Of a stretch of DNA of 64,000 nucleotides, positions 50,508-62,000 are shown piece by piece. Where the stretch lies: contig NZ_FMZH01000016.1 in assembly GCF_900101435.1 (NCBI RefSeq), positions 1 through 64,000 of the forward strand, read 5' to 3'. Positions within the stretch are counted from its first letter, which is position 1, and each line of letters starts with the position of its first letter. The notes below the pieces were generated by a model. It was given only the letters and a program-made list of their open reading frames with translations, was not told the DNA's origin and searched no databases. A program made the translations under genes and the position numbers. The stretch is from Pedobacter soli. GTDB lineage: Bacteria > Bacteroidota > Bacteroidia > Sphingobacteriales > Sphingobacteriaceae.

Positions 50508-52031
50508 TTAATTACCGCCGTTAACCCAGTACTCATTCAGTACCATATACGGGTTGTTGTTTAAAGCACCTGAGTTTATTGGCCAGGTCCAGGCGCCACG
50601 GCTAAATTTATCGGCCGTTAATACGTTGTACGACCACTGGTTGCTTAAAATTCTTTTGGTACGTACGAGGTCGAAATAATGGTGACCTTCGCCAATCAGC
50701 TCTCTTGATCTTTCGTAAAAGATAAAATCTTTAAGGGCCGAGCCACCTCCACCGGTATATTTAGAAGCTTGTGCACGGTCTCTAACCATATTTAACAATT
50801 TGATAGATTCTGCATCTTCGCCCAAATCGGCCAATGCTTCGGCTGCCAGCAATATTTCGCCACCATACCTGAAAACCATAAAGGTGTTATCGGGGTTAGC
50901 ATCTTCTTCGCCGGTAGAGAAGGAGTTTTGTGCAAACTTCAGCATCATGAATTTTCCGTTATCGGCAAAAATATCTTCGTTAAACCAGCTGGTAATCCGC
51001 TTGTCGCTACCATCCTGAAAAAGTTTCTGCATGTACTCTCCGCGGTAGTAAGCAAAACTTACACGGTGGGTGTACTCTGGCCTTTTGTATGGATAGTGTA
51101 GAAACATATCGGCAATCGGCGCAATATTTGCATTTGCATCGCCATAGTTAATACTGCGGTAAAACTCAAATAAGCTCTCATCAGAACGGCCTTTAATTAC
51201 TGTTGCCCACTCATTAATCGGCAGCAACCTAAAGGCATTGCTCGCAATCAGTTCTTTACCTAAATCAGCTGTTTCCTGGTAATATTTCTGGGCATTGTTT
51301 GGATCGAAACCTGCATTCCACATGTTCATTTCCATCATCAATGCTACAATACTGCCTCTGCTGGCGCGTACACCTTTTAAAGAAGGGTCGGTGTAAGTCC
51401 AGGCGATGTTGTTTTTATGCGTCTTTAAATCAGCAATGCATTTATTCAATACCGAAACAAAATTTTCTCTCGGCTGCGCACCAGAATGAAAGGCATCGGT
51501 ATAATACACCACGTTGCCATACAAACGTACCATGGTGAAATAGCTTAACGAGCGGATAAATGCTGCTTCGGCTTTGAAAGAATTTTTCTCAGTTTCTGAT
51601 ACGCCGGGAATGCCTTCATCCAATTTGGCAATTAAGATATTTGCTCCCTGAATGGCTTGATAATAGGCAGTCCAATCGGTAATGCGGCCAAAGTTATAGA
51701 AATCCCATGGCCTGCCACCTGAGATTAAAAACAAGAGGTTGTTTTTACCTAAAATCTCTACAAACTCGCGGGCTGGCGCTAAATCCGACTGACTTTCGTA
51801 CAATACTTCTCCCGAACGATACTCGCCGGTGGCACCAACAAAGTGTGTTTCGTTGTACTTGCTAAAAACAATACGCGATAAATTGTAAATGTTAGCCACC
51901 ACATCCTCTTTCGACTGGAAGAAATTGTTTCCGGTTAATTTATCGAGCGGCTGTACATCTAAAAACTTTTTACAGGAAGGCAAACAGAAGGCCGCCGCTA
52001 TAATTATAGTATAAATGATAACTTTTTTCAT
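50508..52031 (-). CDS. SusD-family lipoprotein (second pair of the operon)
   Basis: A 507-residue SusD protein with signal MKKVIIYTIIIAAAFCLPSC (lipobox CLPSC). It has LDVQPLDKLTGNNFFQSKED, RSLSYFTMVRLYGNVVYYTD (the usual YF...R.GDVP loop) and the C-terminal IFYERSRELIGEGHHYFDLVR motif. The SusC stop is 11 bp upstream of its start. Ligand unknown; no glycosidase in the operon helps to assign it. Confidence 0.94.
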   Translation of the reverse strand: MKKVIIYTIIIAAAFCLPSCKKFLDVQPLDKLTGNNFFQSKEDVVANIYNLSRIVFSKYNETHFVGATGEYRSGEVLYESQSDLAPAREFVEILGKNNLLFLISGGRPWDFYNFGRITDWTAYYQAIQGANILIAKLDEGIPGVSETEKNSFKAEAAFIRSLSYFTMVRLYGNVVYYTDAFHSGAQPRENFVSVLNKCIADLKTHKNNIAWTYTDPSLKGVRASRGSIVALMMEMNMWNAGFDPNNAQKYYQETADLGKELIASNAFRLLPINEWATVIKGRSDESLFEFYRSINYGDANANIAPIADMFLHYPYKRPEYTHRVSFAYYRGEYMQKLFQDGSDKRITSWFNEDIFADNGKFMMLKFAQNSFSTGEEDANPDNTFMVFRYGGEILLAAEALADLGEDAESIKLLNMVRDRAQASKYTGGGGSALKDFIFYERSRELIGEGHHYFDLVRTKRILSNQWSYNVLTADKFSRGAWTWPINSGALNNNPYMVLNEYWVNGGN

Positions 52032-52042
52032 AATAATATTGA

Positions 52043-55000
52043 TTAATTGCCTGTATTAAGTTCTAAGTTTAAACCAAGGTTATAGGTACGCGGTACAGGG
52101 TAACCGTTTGAAATATCGCGCCCCAATGTAGTTACGTTCTCGGGGTTAGGACCACTGTATTTCGAAAAGGTAACCAGGTTATTGGTCGAAGCGTAAATAC
52201 GCAATTGGTTAAGGCCGAACCTTCTAATCCACTTTTTATCGAACATATAAGAAAGGGTTACGTTACTCACTTTTAAATAACTTCCGCTTTCCTGCCAAAG
52301 GGTTTGGTCGGCACGCAGTGGCTGAATCTGATCGAAACGGGCATAATCATAAGGGTAAGGATATTTAGCTACGTCGCCTGGTGCTTTCCAGATATCCAGA
52401 TCGTTTAAAGGCACTACTGAGGTTTGCGAGAAAGGGTTACGCATAATGGCAATCCTATCGGCCAGGGCATTGTTCAAAATGGTCCTGTCGGCAGTGTAAG
52501 TTGCGTACACGTTTAAACCCCAGTTTTTATACCTGATATTGGCCGATAAACCGCCTGTAACCAAAGGTTGTGAGTTACCGGTGATTTCGTAATCGCGGTT
52601 ATCTAAAATATAATCGCCGTTTACATCTTTAATAATGGGATCGCCACCTAAGAAAAACTGGCCATTGCTCTGGTACCTTTTTCCGGTAACCGGATCAACA
52701 GGTACATCGGCATCGGTACGGTAAACGCCCTGGTTAATTCTTAAATAGTTAGACAGGGTGTTTCTACCCACACGGAAAACGTTGTGCTGTAAATACCCCG
52801 ATCCATCGAACCTGATGTACTGGCCATTATATTCGGCCGGAAGTTTTAACAATACATCGCGGTTTAAGGCTCCGTTCACCGATACTGAAATATCAAGGTC
52901 TTTGCTTACTACCGGCCTGAAAGTTACCATTAACTCGCTACCGTAGTTGGCAATGCCCAAATCGTTACTGGCCAGCTTGTTGAAACCTGTAGTGTTTGAT
53001 AAAAACCTATCGAACAAGAGGTTATCTACCTTTTTGTAATAGGTATCGAAGTTTAGTGATAGCCTGTCGTTAAACAAACCTAAATCGAAACCAAGGTTAT
53101 ATTGGGTAGTAGTAGTTGGTTTAAGGTTCGGGTTCGGAACCAAATCATAATTGATACCAATAGTAGGGTTGTTGTTAAAATTACCATTGAGGTTATAAAT
53201 ACCATAAATGCTTTGCAGGTTGCCGGTAGGTACAATGTTCTGTCCCCAGGTTAACCTTAAACTACCGTACGATAGCCATTTTAAATCGGTTAACCAGTTT
53301 TCTCTGTTAAAGTTCCACCTTAAACCTACTGATGGGTTTTTAGAATAAGGGTTTTCCAATCCGCTTGATGAAGTACCATCTAAACGGTATGAAAACTCAG
53401 CCACATATTTTTTATCGTAATCGTAAGAAAGCGATCCGGCAAAGGATGCAATGGTTGCATTTCTGTAATTGCTTAATACACCGCCACCTCTTGAGTTATA
53501 GGCATCGTAACCTGTTGGTCCCTGAAGCTGATCGTTAGGTAATCTTTCCTGACGGGTAATACCGGCCTGTGCACCTTGCTTATAAATCTCGTTAAAGGTA
53601 TTTACGAAAATGTTGTGCTTTTCGCCAAAGGTTTTGGCATAAGTAATACCGTTACGGTTGTACAACTGAAAGTTTCTGCCCACGTAATCGTATAATTTGG
53701 CATACTGGCCATTGGCAGCAGCCGGAGTAAAGGTAGATTCGGTATCGGAAGTATAATCGTAACTTAAAGTAGAAGAGGCAGCCAAACCTGGTATAAACTC
53801 GTAACGTGCCTCTACGTTGGTACGTAAGTTCCGTGAGTTGTTATCGTTTAAGGTTTGTAAAGCCGATAATACCCCACCAGAAGCCTGGTAGAAAGATGGC
53901 GGAGGCAATAAGGTAGAAGCCTGCCCGTTGGCAGCAACACCCGATTGCAATAAACCAACACCATTACCTTTATTTTGCTTACCTACCGAACCATTAATGA
54001 AACCAAAGAACCTGAATTTCTCGTTTGGTTTAAACTCCATGTTCATGTTCAGGTTGTAACGGTCGTAGCCCGTGTTTTTAATTACCCCTTTTTCGGTATA
54101 GTAACCTACGTTGGCTTTATAATTAAAAGTAGGGTCGCCACCATCTAAAGCCAGGTTATGACTCTGGTTGTAGGTAGTTTGATAAAATACGTTCTGCCAG
54201 TCGGTAGAGTTGTTCCAGTAAGCATTTAAACTATCGGCCAGAAAAGGCGTGTTTGAAATGTTACGGATATCGTTTACGTTTTGTGCGTTAAGGATAATCT
54301 GCTGAATTTTTAATGAACGCTCCGAGTTTCCACCTAAAGTTTCGCGTAATTTTGGTGGTGTATTTACGAAAGCGTTGGTTACGTACCTGATGCGCGGCAC
54401 TTTAGAGTTACCTCTTTTGGTGGTGATGATAATTACCCCGTAAGCACCACGCGATCCGTACATTGAAGTTGCCTGTGCATCTTTCAGGATCTGGATATTC
54501 TCGATATCTTCCTGCGGGATTAAGGAAAGCGGACTTACCCCCGGGCCCTGGCTCTGAAAACCAAACTCGGCAGCTTTATCAGCATCCAATGGCACACCAT
54601 CAATAATGTACAGAGGCGATGTAGGTTGCAAAAACGATTCGTTACCGCTACCCGAAATACTTAAGCTCGAAAGACCACGCACCTGTACCGAACCCCTGAA
54701 ACCAGGCGCTCCGGTATTGTTCTGGATGTTTAAACCCGGAACTTTACCTTGCAAAAGCTGCTCTACGTTTGATACCGGAATATCCTGAACCTCTTTAGCC
54801 TGAATTAAAGTGGCCGAACCAGTAGTGGTTTCTTTAGTTCTTTTTTGGTAAGCCACAATAATTACCTCATCAAGCGCCTTACGGTCTTCGCTAATGGTTA
54901 CAGTAATATTAGTTGCACCGGTTATTTTGGTTTTTGTGGTATTAAAACCTAAAAATTTAAATACAAGCGTTCCGCCAACCGGTACATTTACCGTAAACTG

Positions 55001-55192
55001 GCCTTTGCCATTGGTTTGGGTTAAACCTTTGTTGGTTGCTTCTAAAATTACCGAAACTCCCGGTACCCCCTGTTTAGTTTCTTTATCCACAACAGTACCA
55101 TTCACAATAATATTTTTTTCTTGCGAATAAGCACTTGTGCCTAACATTATGCATACGATGAGTAATGCATAAAAAAGTATATTTCTTCTCAT
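52043..55192 (-). CDS. SusC-family TonB-dependent transporter (second pair)
   Basis: A 1049-residue outer-membrane pore with a full SusC layout: signal peptide ending GTSAYSQ, CarboxypepD_reg domain (VNGTVVDKETKQGVPGVSVI), plug (LLQGKVPGLNIQNNTGAPG, VQVRGLSSLSISGSG) and barrel ending YNLGLNLELNTGN. No STN domain is present. It pairs with the SusD 11 bp downstream. The substrate cannot be read from the sequence. Confidence 0.95.
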   Translation of the reverse strand: MRRNILFYALLIVCIMLGTSAYSQEKNIIVNGTVVDKETKQGVPGVSVILEATNKGLTQTNGKGQFTVNVPVGGTLVFKFLGFNTTKTKITGATNITVTISEDRKALDEVIIVAYQKRTKETTTGSATLIQAKEVQDIPVSNVEQLLQGKVPGLNIQNNTGAPGFRGSVQVRGLSSLSISGSGNESFLQPTSPLYIIDGVPLDADKAAEFGFQSQGPGVSPLSLIPQEDIENIQILKDAQATSMYGSRGAYGVIIITTKRGNSKVPRIRYVTNAFVNTPPKLRETLGGNSERSLKIQQIILNAQNVNDIRNISNTPFLADSLNAYWNNSTDWQNVFYQTTYNQSHNLALDGGDPTFNYKANVGYYTEKGVIKNTGYDRYNLNMNMEFKPNEKFRFFGFINGSVGKQNKGNGVGLLQSGVAANGQASTLLPPPSFYQASGGVLSALQTLNDNNSRNLRTNVEARYEFIPGLAASSTLSYDYTSDTESTFTPAAANGQYAKLYDYVGRNFQLYNRNGITYAKTFGEKHNIFVNTFNEIYKQGAQAGITRQERLPNDQLQGPTGYDAYNSRGGGVLSNYRNATIASFAGSLSYDYDKKYVAEFSYRLDGTSSSGLENPYSKNPSVGLRWNFNRENWLTDLKWLSYGSLRLTWGQNIVPTGNLQSIYGIYNLNGNFNNNPTIGINYDLVPNPNLKPTTTTQYNLGFDLGLFNDRLSLNFDTYYKKVDNLLFDRFLSNTTGFNKLASNDLGIANYGSELMVTFRPVVSKDLDISVSVNGALNRDVLLKLPAEYNGQYIRFDGSGYLQHNVFRVGRNTLSNYLRINQGVYRTDADVPVDPVTGKRYQSNGQFFLGGDPIIKDVNGDYILDNRDYEITGNSQPLVTGGLSANIRYKNWGLNVYATYTADRTILNNALADRIAIMRNPFSQTSVVPLNDLDIWKAPGDVAKYPYPYDYARFDQIQPLRADQTLWQESGSYLKVSNVTLSYMFDKKWIRRFGLNQLRIYASTNNLVTFSKYSGPNPENVTTLGRDISNGYPVPRTYNLGLNLELNTGN

Positions 55193-55213
55193 AATATTAG
55201 CTTTAAATGTTGC

Positions 55214-56302
55214 CTACTCGCCGGCAAATTTTGGGTTATCAGTTTTAAAGTGAAATACAACTTCCCAGTCACCTGCCCTGTAAATGGCAAAATCGACACC
55301 GAAGTTGGCGATGGTACGCCCACCACCAAATGCAGCTCTGGAGTAGCTTAGCTCGGCTTTTGCCCTCGAACCGCCAGTGGCGTACGAGGTTGGTATTTCT
55401 ACCAGCGGAATAGGATAAGCCACATCGTACTGCACATATTTATCGGTTTTCTGCATGTTAAAACCATGGATCATTTTATCCCACACGGTTTCGTTAAAAG
55501 CGGCAGGATTGATTTCTACCGAATCTTTATTTAAAGCTTTAATTCGCAGTGAGTGGCCATTACCGCCTGTAAAAGGCCGGATGTAAACCACCACATCTTT
55601 CAGGTCGTTATTGCTTACCAGGTTTTTATTGCTGTTGGCGCCAATCACATTGTTTAAATAAGGGCGGATATAATCCCTTAGTTTTTTATCGAGTGGAAAT
55701 TTAGGATCCGGGGCAGGTAAGCCTGTGTATGCGTTAAAATCGTTCGATGGCTCGTAAGGGCGCTCTCTGAACGGCCTGATCTGGAAATCTTTAATTAACC
55801 GCTCGCCACCTGTATTTTTAACTTTTACATCGAAAAAACGGGTATCCTGCGAAAAATTAGTACTATCAATTGGCCTTGGGTTAATGAGCTGGTTGGTAGC
55901 CGATGCCCATAGAATGAACTGCCCCGATGAACGGATTTCTAACAACGAGTGCTCTTCCAATTTTCTTTTGGCTTCAATTTCGGCCAGGCTTTTTTCTAAA
56001 CCAGTGTAAGGGGCTGTCCAAACGTAAGTAGGTACTTTTTGAAAAATATCGTTCACCGGCCTTCCATCGCCATACCTTGCATTTACAATTTCGAAAGTGA
56101 TTGGGGCTGTTGAGTTATCGCCATTGAAACCACCAATCAAATTATTACGGCCAATAATCGGCTCGAGAATTTTATTGCTAAAATTTACATTGTTACTTAA
56201 GTAATCTTTTTCGTCAGGCAAATTGTATAGTTTTTTACATCCGCTAAAAACAACCAGCGCAAACGCTACAAAAAGATGTTCCTTTTTTAGGATTGACTTC
56301 AT
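55214..56302 (-). CDS. DUF5007-like lipoprotein of unknown function
   Basis: About 362 residues from the ATG at 56302, which gives a clear lipoprotein signal (lipobox VVFSGC). An in-frame ATG at 56338 directly abuts the stop of the preceding gene and is an alternative. The pattern (NVNFSNKILEPIIGRNNLIG, then an acidic central part and a C-terminal AIYRAGDWEVVFHFKTDNP) fits DUF5007, an accessory family of SusCD operons. It contains no catalytic motif that I can see. A substrate-binding or structural role is inferred from position. Confidence 0.78.
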   Translation of the reverse strand: MKSILKKEHLFVAFALVVFSGCKKLYNLPDEKDYLSNNVNFSNKILEPIIGRNNLIGGFNGDNSTAPITFEIVNARYGDGRPVNDIFQKVPTYVWTAPYTGLEKSLAEIEAKRKLEEHSLLEIRSSGQFILWASATNQLINPRPIDSTNFSQDTRFFDVKVKNTGGERLIKDFQIRPFRERPYEPSNDFNAYTGLPAPDPKFPLDKKLRDYIRPYLNNVIGANSNKNLVSNNDLKDVVVYIRPFTGGNGHSLRIKALNKDSVEINPAAFNETVWDKMIHGFNMQKTDKYVQYDVAYPIPLVEIPTSYATGGSRAKAELSYSRAAFGGGRTIANFGVDFAIYRAGDWEVVFHFKTDNPKFAGE

Positions 56303-56338
56303 AAGTTTTTCTAATTTATTTTTTCCGTTCGCCATCAT

Positions 56339-57448
56339 CTATTTCGTTTTATTAATTGTCCATTCGGCCAGCTGGAATACGCCACCGCTTCTTAACTCGG
56401 TAATATTTACGCGGTAGTATTGATAGGCCACGGTATTGGTACACCTGAATACTTTTTGCTGATACCTTTCTTCGAAGAAGAAGTTGCTAACACGGTGCAA
56501 TTCGGTCCAGTTTACACCATCTTGCGAGCCTTCGTAAGTCCAGGCTTTCGGATCTCTTTCTACCGCATCGTTAGCTGATGTTAAGGTATAAACCGACGAA
56601 ACTTCTGGTGTTTTAAGCTTAAACTGCATGGTTAAAAAGCCCTGCAAGTCGCATAAAAACTTGGTGTGGTCATCACCATCGATTACTTTTTTAGAGTTCT
56701 CGCCACTGGTTGGTCCACCACCATTTTCGCGGTTGGTAGAGAAAGTTCCACCCACAGTAACCATTAAGTTTGGCGGTGGCGGTACAAAGGTTAAACGGGT
56801 AACAAAACCATCGAAACCGAAAAGGTGATCGGGACTTATTACGTGTACAATTCCGTTTTTGGCACGGATGTTATTAGAAGCAGTTGTACTGGTAGACCAG
56901 TTTCTGATAAACTTGCTCTTTTTGGTATTGCTGAATTCGATTACTTCAGGTCCGGCACCTACCTGTCCCGATGCCGATCCTTTTACCGATTTGGCATGCA
57001 TGGGGTAAGCAACCTTTACGCTGGTTAAATTTAATCCATCCTGTAGCTTTAACGAATCGGTTGGTTTTACTCCCCTGATGATGTAGTAAGAAATCATGGT
57101 ATCTAACTGCACGCCATCAATATTGGATAAAAACAAAGGATCTTTATCCGATTGTTTTCTTAAGGTATTTAAGTTGCGCAAAGCCAGCTGAAAGCTTGGG
57201 TTGGTAACGGCAAACAAAGTCACATTACTATCGGTAAGTGTCTTTTTTAATCCCATACGGTCAACCGCTACAATAAGCGAATCGTAAACACCGGGTTTGC
57301 TTTTTAAATATTCGTATATATTTCCCGAAAACGGCGCAGATTCATCGGCAGCATCGTAATAGCCACCGTTCTTTTTACAAGCCGAATACACCAGGGTGAG
57401 CAATAACAGCATGGTTAGGGCTCCTGCATATTTTACAAATTTTTTCAT
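56339..57448 (-). CDS. Fasciclin lipoprotein with discoidin-like C-terminal module
   Basis: About 370 residues from the ATG at 57448, chosen because it gives a standard lipoprotein signal (lipobox LVYSAC); the frame opens at 57529. The FAS1 domain spans about the first 215 residues (IYEYLKSKPGVYDSLIVAVD, VTLFAVTNPSFQLAL, AKNGIVHVISPDHL). A discoidin-like domain follows (TKFLCDLQGFLTMQFKLKTP, KAWTYEGSQDGVNWTELHRV) and ends VFQLAEWTINK, nearly the same as the PKD protein at 44021. It is probably adhesive or glycan-binding. Confidence 0.85.
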   Translation of the reverse strand: MKKFVKYAGALTMLLLLTLVYSACKKNGGYYDAADESAPFSGNIYEYLKSKPGVYDSLIVAVDRMGLKKTLTDSNVTLFAVTNPSFQLALRNLNTLRKQSDKDPLFLSNIDGVQLDTMISYYIIRGVKPTDSLKLQDGLNLTSVKVAYPMHAKSVKGSASGQVGAGPEVIEFSNTKKSKFIRNWSTSTTASNNIRAKNGIVHVISPDHLFGFDGFVTRLTFVPPPPNLMVTVGGTFSTNRENGGGPTSGENSKKVIDGDDHTKFLCDLQGFLTMQFKLKTPEVSSVYTLTSANDAVERDPKAWTYEGSQDGVNWTELHRVSNFFFEERYQQKVFRCTNTVAYQYYRVNITELRSGGVFQLAEWTINKTK

Positions 57449-57540
57449 CTGATTATATTTTAATGGTGATGAAGCCATCATACGCTTAAGCATTTCGTTT
57501 GCAGAGTGGAAAGCTGATGATGGTTTCATTTCTTTATTGT

Positions 57541-59055
57541 TTAGCGCCAGTAAGTGTTTTGTGTTAATAAATTATTCTGCAACAAAAGCTTACGTGATAT
57601 TGGCCAGTAAATGCCTCCCGAATTGATCAGGCTCATAAATTTGGCATCGTTCTGCCTGATCTTATTGTAGCGGATCATATCGTACCATCGCTGTCCCTCG
57701 CCCATTAACTCGCGGTGCCTTTCCTCAAAAATCATTTTCAGGATATCAACCTTGGTCAGGTCTATCGACACTTCAGTTCCTGATGTTACCCTTCTGGTTA
57801 TTACCTGCAGTAATTCGTTTTTAGCTCCTTCCTGATCGCCGAGCACCGATAGCGCCTCAGCACGCAAAAGCACAATATCTTCTAAGCGGGTAAAAATTAA
57901 GGCGCTGGTAAAGTACCTGAAGTTAGGGTCGGTACCACCACCCTGAATGACCTTTATTTTACTGAAAATGGGATACTTACCATTTAAATTGGTAAAATAC
58001 CTGTCGAATTTCGATTGGCCCAAAGTATCAACAGCAAAACGTTCGTCTTTTGGCAGGTTGAAATATTTTAAAATCGAATCTTTCGGTAAATAGATATCCG
58101 GAATGGCTTTGGTAATAATCGGTTCGGCAAGCGTTAACTCTTCCAGGTGACCGGTTGTTGAACCATCAATGTGGCCATAATCAGAGTTAAAGCCAAACAT
58201 TTGTCTGGTGTTTTTATTGTAGAAAAACCCGTTCGAATTGCTTAAATCGGTTACCGAAGTAAAACCACCTCCGCTTCTGCCATAATTGTCTTCTACAAAT
58301 TTGGCATACTTGGCCACGCTCGAGTAATCGGCTGTCCAGGCTGCAACATGTGCTAAAACCGCATAGGCAGTAACTTTAGTGGCTAGTGCACCACCCCAAC
58401 GGCTTCTGTCTTCATTGTAATAGTTACTTGGTTGCTGAATATCACCACCGCTATAAATGTATGGCATATCGGCAGCGGCCTTTAACATTTCGCTTTCTAC
58501 CCATGCCAAAATCTTGGCCTGGCTTTCGCGAGGTTTGTTTTCAAATACGCCTTCGTTTGAAGAGATAATGAAAGGTACATCGCCCCAGATACGCACCATG
58601 TAGAAATAAGCAAAAGCTCTTAAAAATCTGGCCTGAGCCATATCTACCGTCATGTTGTTATCCGAATAACGTTTATCGGTAGCTTTTACATGAGCTACAT
58701 TTTCCATAAAAACGTTAGCGCCGTTTATAATGGCATAAAACCTGGTCCAATCAGAAAGCGATTCTACCACAGGGTATGATGCATTTAAATTGTTGCTGAT
58801 CACCGCTTTCAGGTCCTGGCGTTTCGGGCTTATAAATTCGGCTGTCCTTACGTCGCCGTAAATCCAGTGGCCATTGTTATCTGATAGCGCCGCACGGGTA
58901 AGCGCGTAAACGCCCATAATACCTGCCCTTGCATCTTCAACAGTATTCCACATGTTTTTCTCGCCCACAACCCGGGTCGAATCGGTTTCGAGGGCTTTAG
59001 TACAACCCGATAAAACCGCTACAGCCAGCAGAAATGCGTATAATATATTCTTCAT
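57541..59055 (-). CDS. SusD-family lipoprotein (first pair of the operon)
   Basis: About 504 residues from the ATG at 59055, which gives the signal and lipobox AVLSGC; an ATG at 59088 two bases after the SusC stop is also possible, and the frame opens at 59154 within susC. SusD landmarks are TKALETDSTRVVGEKNMWN, RAFAYFYMVRIWGDVPFI and the C-terminal MIFEERHRELMGEGQRWYDM block. Partner of the SusC at 59090-62104. Confidence 0.93.
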   Translation of the reverse strand: MKNILYAFLLAVAVLSGCTKALETDSTRVVGEKNMWNTVEDARAGIMGVYALTRAALSDNNGHWIYGDVRTAEFISPKRQDLKAVISNNLNASYPVVESLSDWTRFYAIINGANVFMENVAHVKATDKRYSDNNMTVDMAQARFLRAFAYFYMVRIWGDVPFIISSNEGVFENKPRESQAKILAWVESEMLKAAADMPYIYSGGDIQQPSNYYNEDRSRWGGALATKVTAYAVLAHVAAWTADYSSVAKYAKFVEDNYGRSGGGFTSVTDLSNSNGFFYNKNTRQMFGFNSDYGHIDGSTTGHLEELTLAEPIITKAIPDIYLPKDSILKYFNLPKDERFAVDTLGQSKFDRYFTNLNGKYPIFSKIKVIQGGGTDPNFRYFTSALIFTRLEDIVLLRAEALSVLGDQEGAKNELLQVITRRVTSGTEVSIDLTKVDILKMIFEERHRELMGEGQRWYDMIRYNKIRQNDAKFMSLINSGGIYWPISRKLLLQNNLLTQNTYWR

Positions 59056-59089
59056 CGTTGTTGATGTTTTGTTCGTATTGCTTTCCATA

Positions 59090-62000
59090 TTATAATTCCA
59101 TTTTAACACCCAGGGTATACGTTCTTGGTATAGGCTGACCGTAGCCGGTATCAATACCGTCGTAACTTACCAGTTCGGGGTCTTGCCCTGTATAAGGGGT
59201 AATTACAAATACATTATTAACCGATCCGTACACGAAAAACTTGCTGATTTTGATGTTCTTCTTTTTCAGTACAGTTCCTAAATCGTATCCCAGCGAAACT
59301 GATCTTAGTTTCAGGAATGAAGCATTTTCTAAAAACAAATCCTGATCGGTACGGTAAGGAATTACGGTACTCCATGGATTGTACAGCGGATATTTGCTGT
59401 AATCGCCTCTTTTCTCCCAGAAAGTAATTTCTTTCACCGACGATACATCGGTATTGCCTTCGCGGTTTACAAAATCAAAGCGGTTGGCCATATCCTGGTT
59501 AATCAGTTTGCGGCCCAGGTTGAAATAAAGATTAGTACCTAAGCTCCAGTTACCGTAAGTAAACGAGTTATCGAAACCACCCGATAAAACCGGTAGCGAA
59601 TGACCTTTTAATACTTTATCTCTTTCATCAATAATGTTATCGCCATTCTGGTCTTTCCAGCGCGGATCGCCGGCCTTTAATGGCGTACCGTTATATTTTA
59701 AAGGCTGACCATTTACTACCGGCACCTGGTTGTTGGCGGTGTAAATGCCTTCGTTTTCCAGCAACCAATACTGATCTACCGGCTGACCAACTTTTAAGAA
59801 TCTGTTGCCAATGATAATTTCATTTAAACCTCTTGGCAATGCGGTTAATTTATTGCTGTTGTGGTTCAGGTTAAGGGCCGAATTCCACGAGAATTTGCTG
59901 TTTGCAATTACCAAAGCGCTGATGGTTAAATCAACCCCGGTATTGCTCATATTCAGGCCACTTTCTATCGATTGCTTGTAACCGTACTCGGCGTAAGATG
60001 GAATGCCCAGTAACTGGTTTTTCTCTGCTTTGGTATAAAAATCGGCCGATACATGCAGGCGGTTTTTAAGCATCGCCACATCTACACCAATGTTTAACTG
60101 ATCAGAGTACGACCATGGCACGTTATAACCTACCCAACCAAAAGAGTAAGGTCTGGTAAGCACACCAATAGCATTGTAGCCCGGTACCGTTAAGTTTCCG
60201 GTATAACCAACTGATGCAGTATATTGTGGCCCCTGTGCATAGTTATCGTAGGTAAAAGTTCTGCCCATTCTGCCTGCACTGGCACGTAATACCAGGTCAT
60301 CAACCCCTTTGCTATCTTTTAACAAATCGTTTTTAATGTTCCAGGCTGCAGAAAGTACCGGCGAGTAAAACCAGCGTTTGGTAGGCTGCGCGTTAGATGA
60401 ACCATCTAAACGTAAAGTACCCGAAACGAAATATTTATCGTTGTACGAATAATTTACCTTGCCATAAAACGAAAGCAGGTTATCTTCAGTTTTATCTAAA
60501 AACCTGTAGGTAAGCTCTCTCGGGAAGGCAACAGGCGTTAAATAACCACCGTTATCTGAGCCATCATCGTTTTTAGGTTTAGAATCAAGCAAATTAATTT
60601 TGATGTAATCGTTGGCACCTTTATAAGCATAAGCATTGTTATACTTATAAATATCCCAGATCATGGATTGGCCCAGCTCAAAATGGAAATCGTGTACGTT
60701 CTTCAGATTCAGATCGTACGTGGCCTTATTATCCATCATTAAACGCTGGTTAAAGCCATAATAGTTAGAAGCGTAGCTATTTCCCTGCAATAAGGTACGG
60801 GCGTAAAAAATATCGCGGTAGCCTTCGTTATAATCTACATTAAACGATGAGCTTATTTTAAATTTACCCAAAGTACCCACCAGCTTGGCAAAGCCCTGTA
60901 TGCTATTGGTTTTGTTATCGTCAAAACCTTTGCTGTACTCGTTCAGATAGCTGCCATAGTAATCTTTATTCGGTGCAAGGGGTGCACTTAAATCAGGAAA
61001 ATAGTTAATCTGTGCAAAACGGTCCCTTAAACTTCTGTTGCGGGTGCGGTTTAAACGGTTACCATTAATCATGGCCGAGAACAATAACCATTTAACTGGT
61101 TTCATGTTGATGTTAAACATGGCACTGTAACGGTCTAAACCTGTTCCGTCGGCTACCCCATCACTTTTGGTATTACCCAGCGAGAACCTGAAACTCGCCC
61201 GGTCTGAACCTCCTGTTAAGCCTAAATTAATACCATAAACCAACGCATTTTTATAGTATAAATCAGTCCAGTCTGATTTACCGCTGTATACATTATTTAA
61301 CGAGTCGCTGAGGTAAACCGGATAAGCTTCATCGTCAGAATACCTGCCGTTTGTGGTATAGATATCGTAAAAGCGCTGTCTGAATTCATTTTCGTATTTA
61401 CCGTTAATGGTATTAACAGTTGGCTTTTGCGCCATACCGATGTAAGAATTAAAGCTAATGCTGCGTGCAATGCCATCAGGTGTTTTAGATTTAAGTAAAA
61501 TTACACCATTTACGCCCCTTGGCCCATAAATGGCTGTGCTGGCTAAGTCGCTTAATACCTCTACTGATGCGATATTGTTAATATCAATGGTGCTTAGCAA
61601 ATTGGTAGCCGGACCAATCCTGTTGAAATCGTACTGCTGGATATCAAAAGCGAATGGATGCTCGCCAATAAGCGGAATCCCATCCAGCACAACCAAAGGC
61701 TGCGAGGCATATACATCCTTTTTAGATAAGAGCGGCATAGTTGCGCCCCTTAAAAACATGTTCTGTATGGTACCAGGTTCGCCTGATGGCTCCTGAACAT
61801 ACAGGCCAGCATAATTGCCCTTTAAATTTTGCTGTAAGGTAATGGCTGGGAAAAGAGATAAGTCTCTGGTGTTTTTCTGTACACCGCCAGATAACTTGTT
61901 GTAAAGTGTTTTTTGCTTAATCTGATTTAAGCTGTCTTTTCTCAATGAATCTTTTAAGGAAACGAACTTAATTTTCGTTGTATCCTGAAGAACAAAGTGT

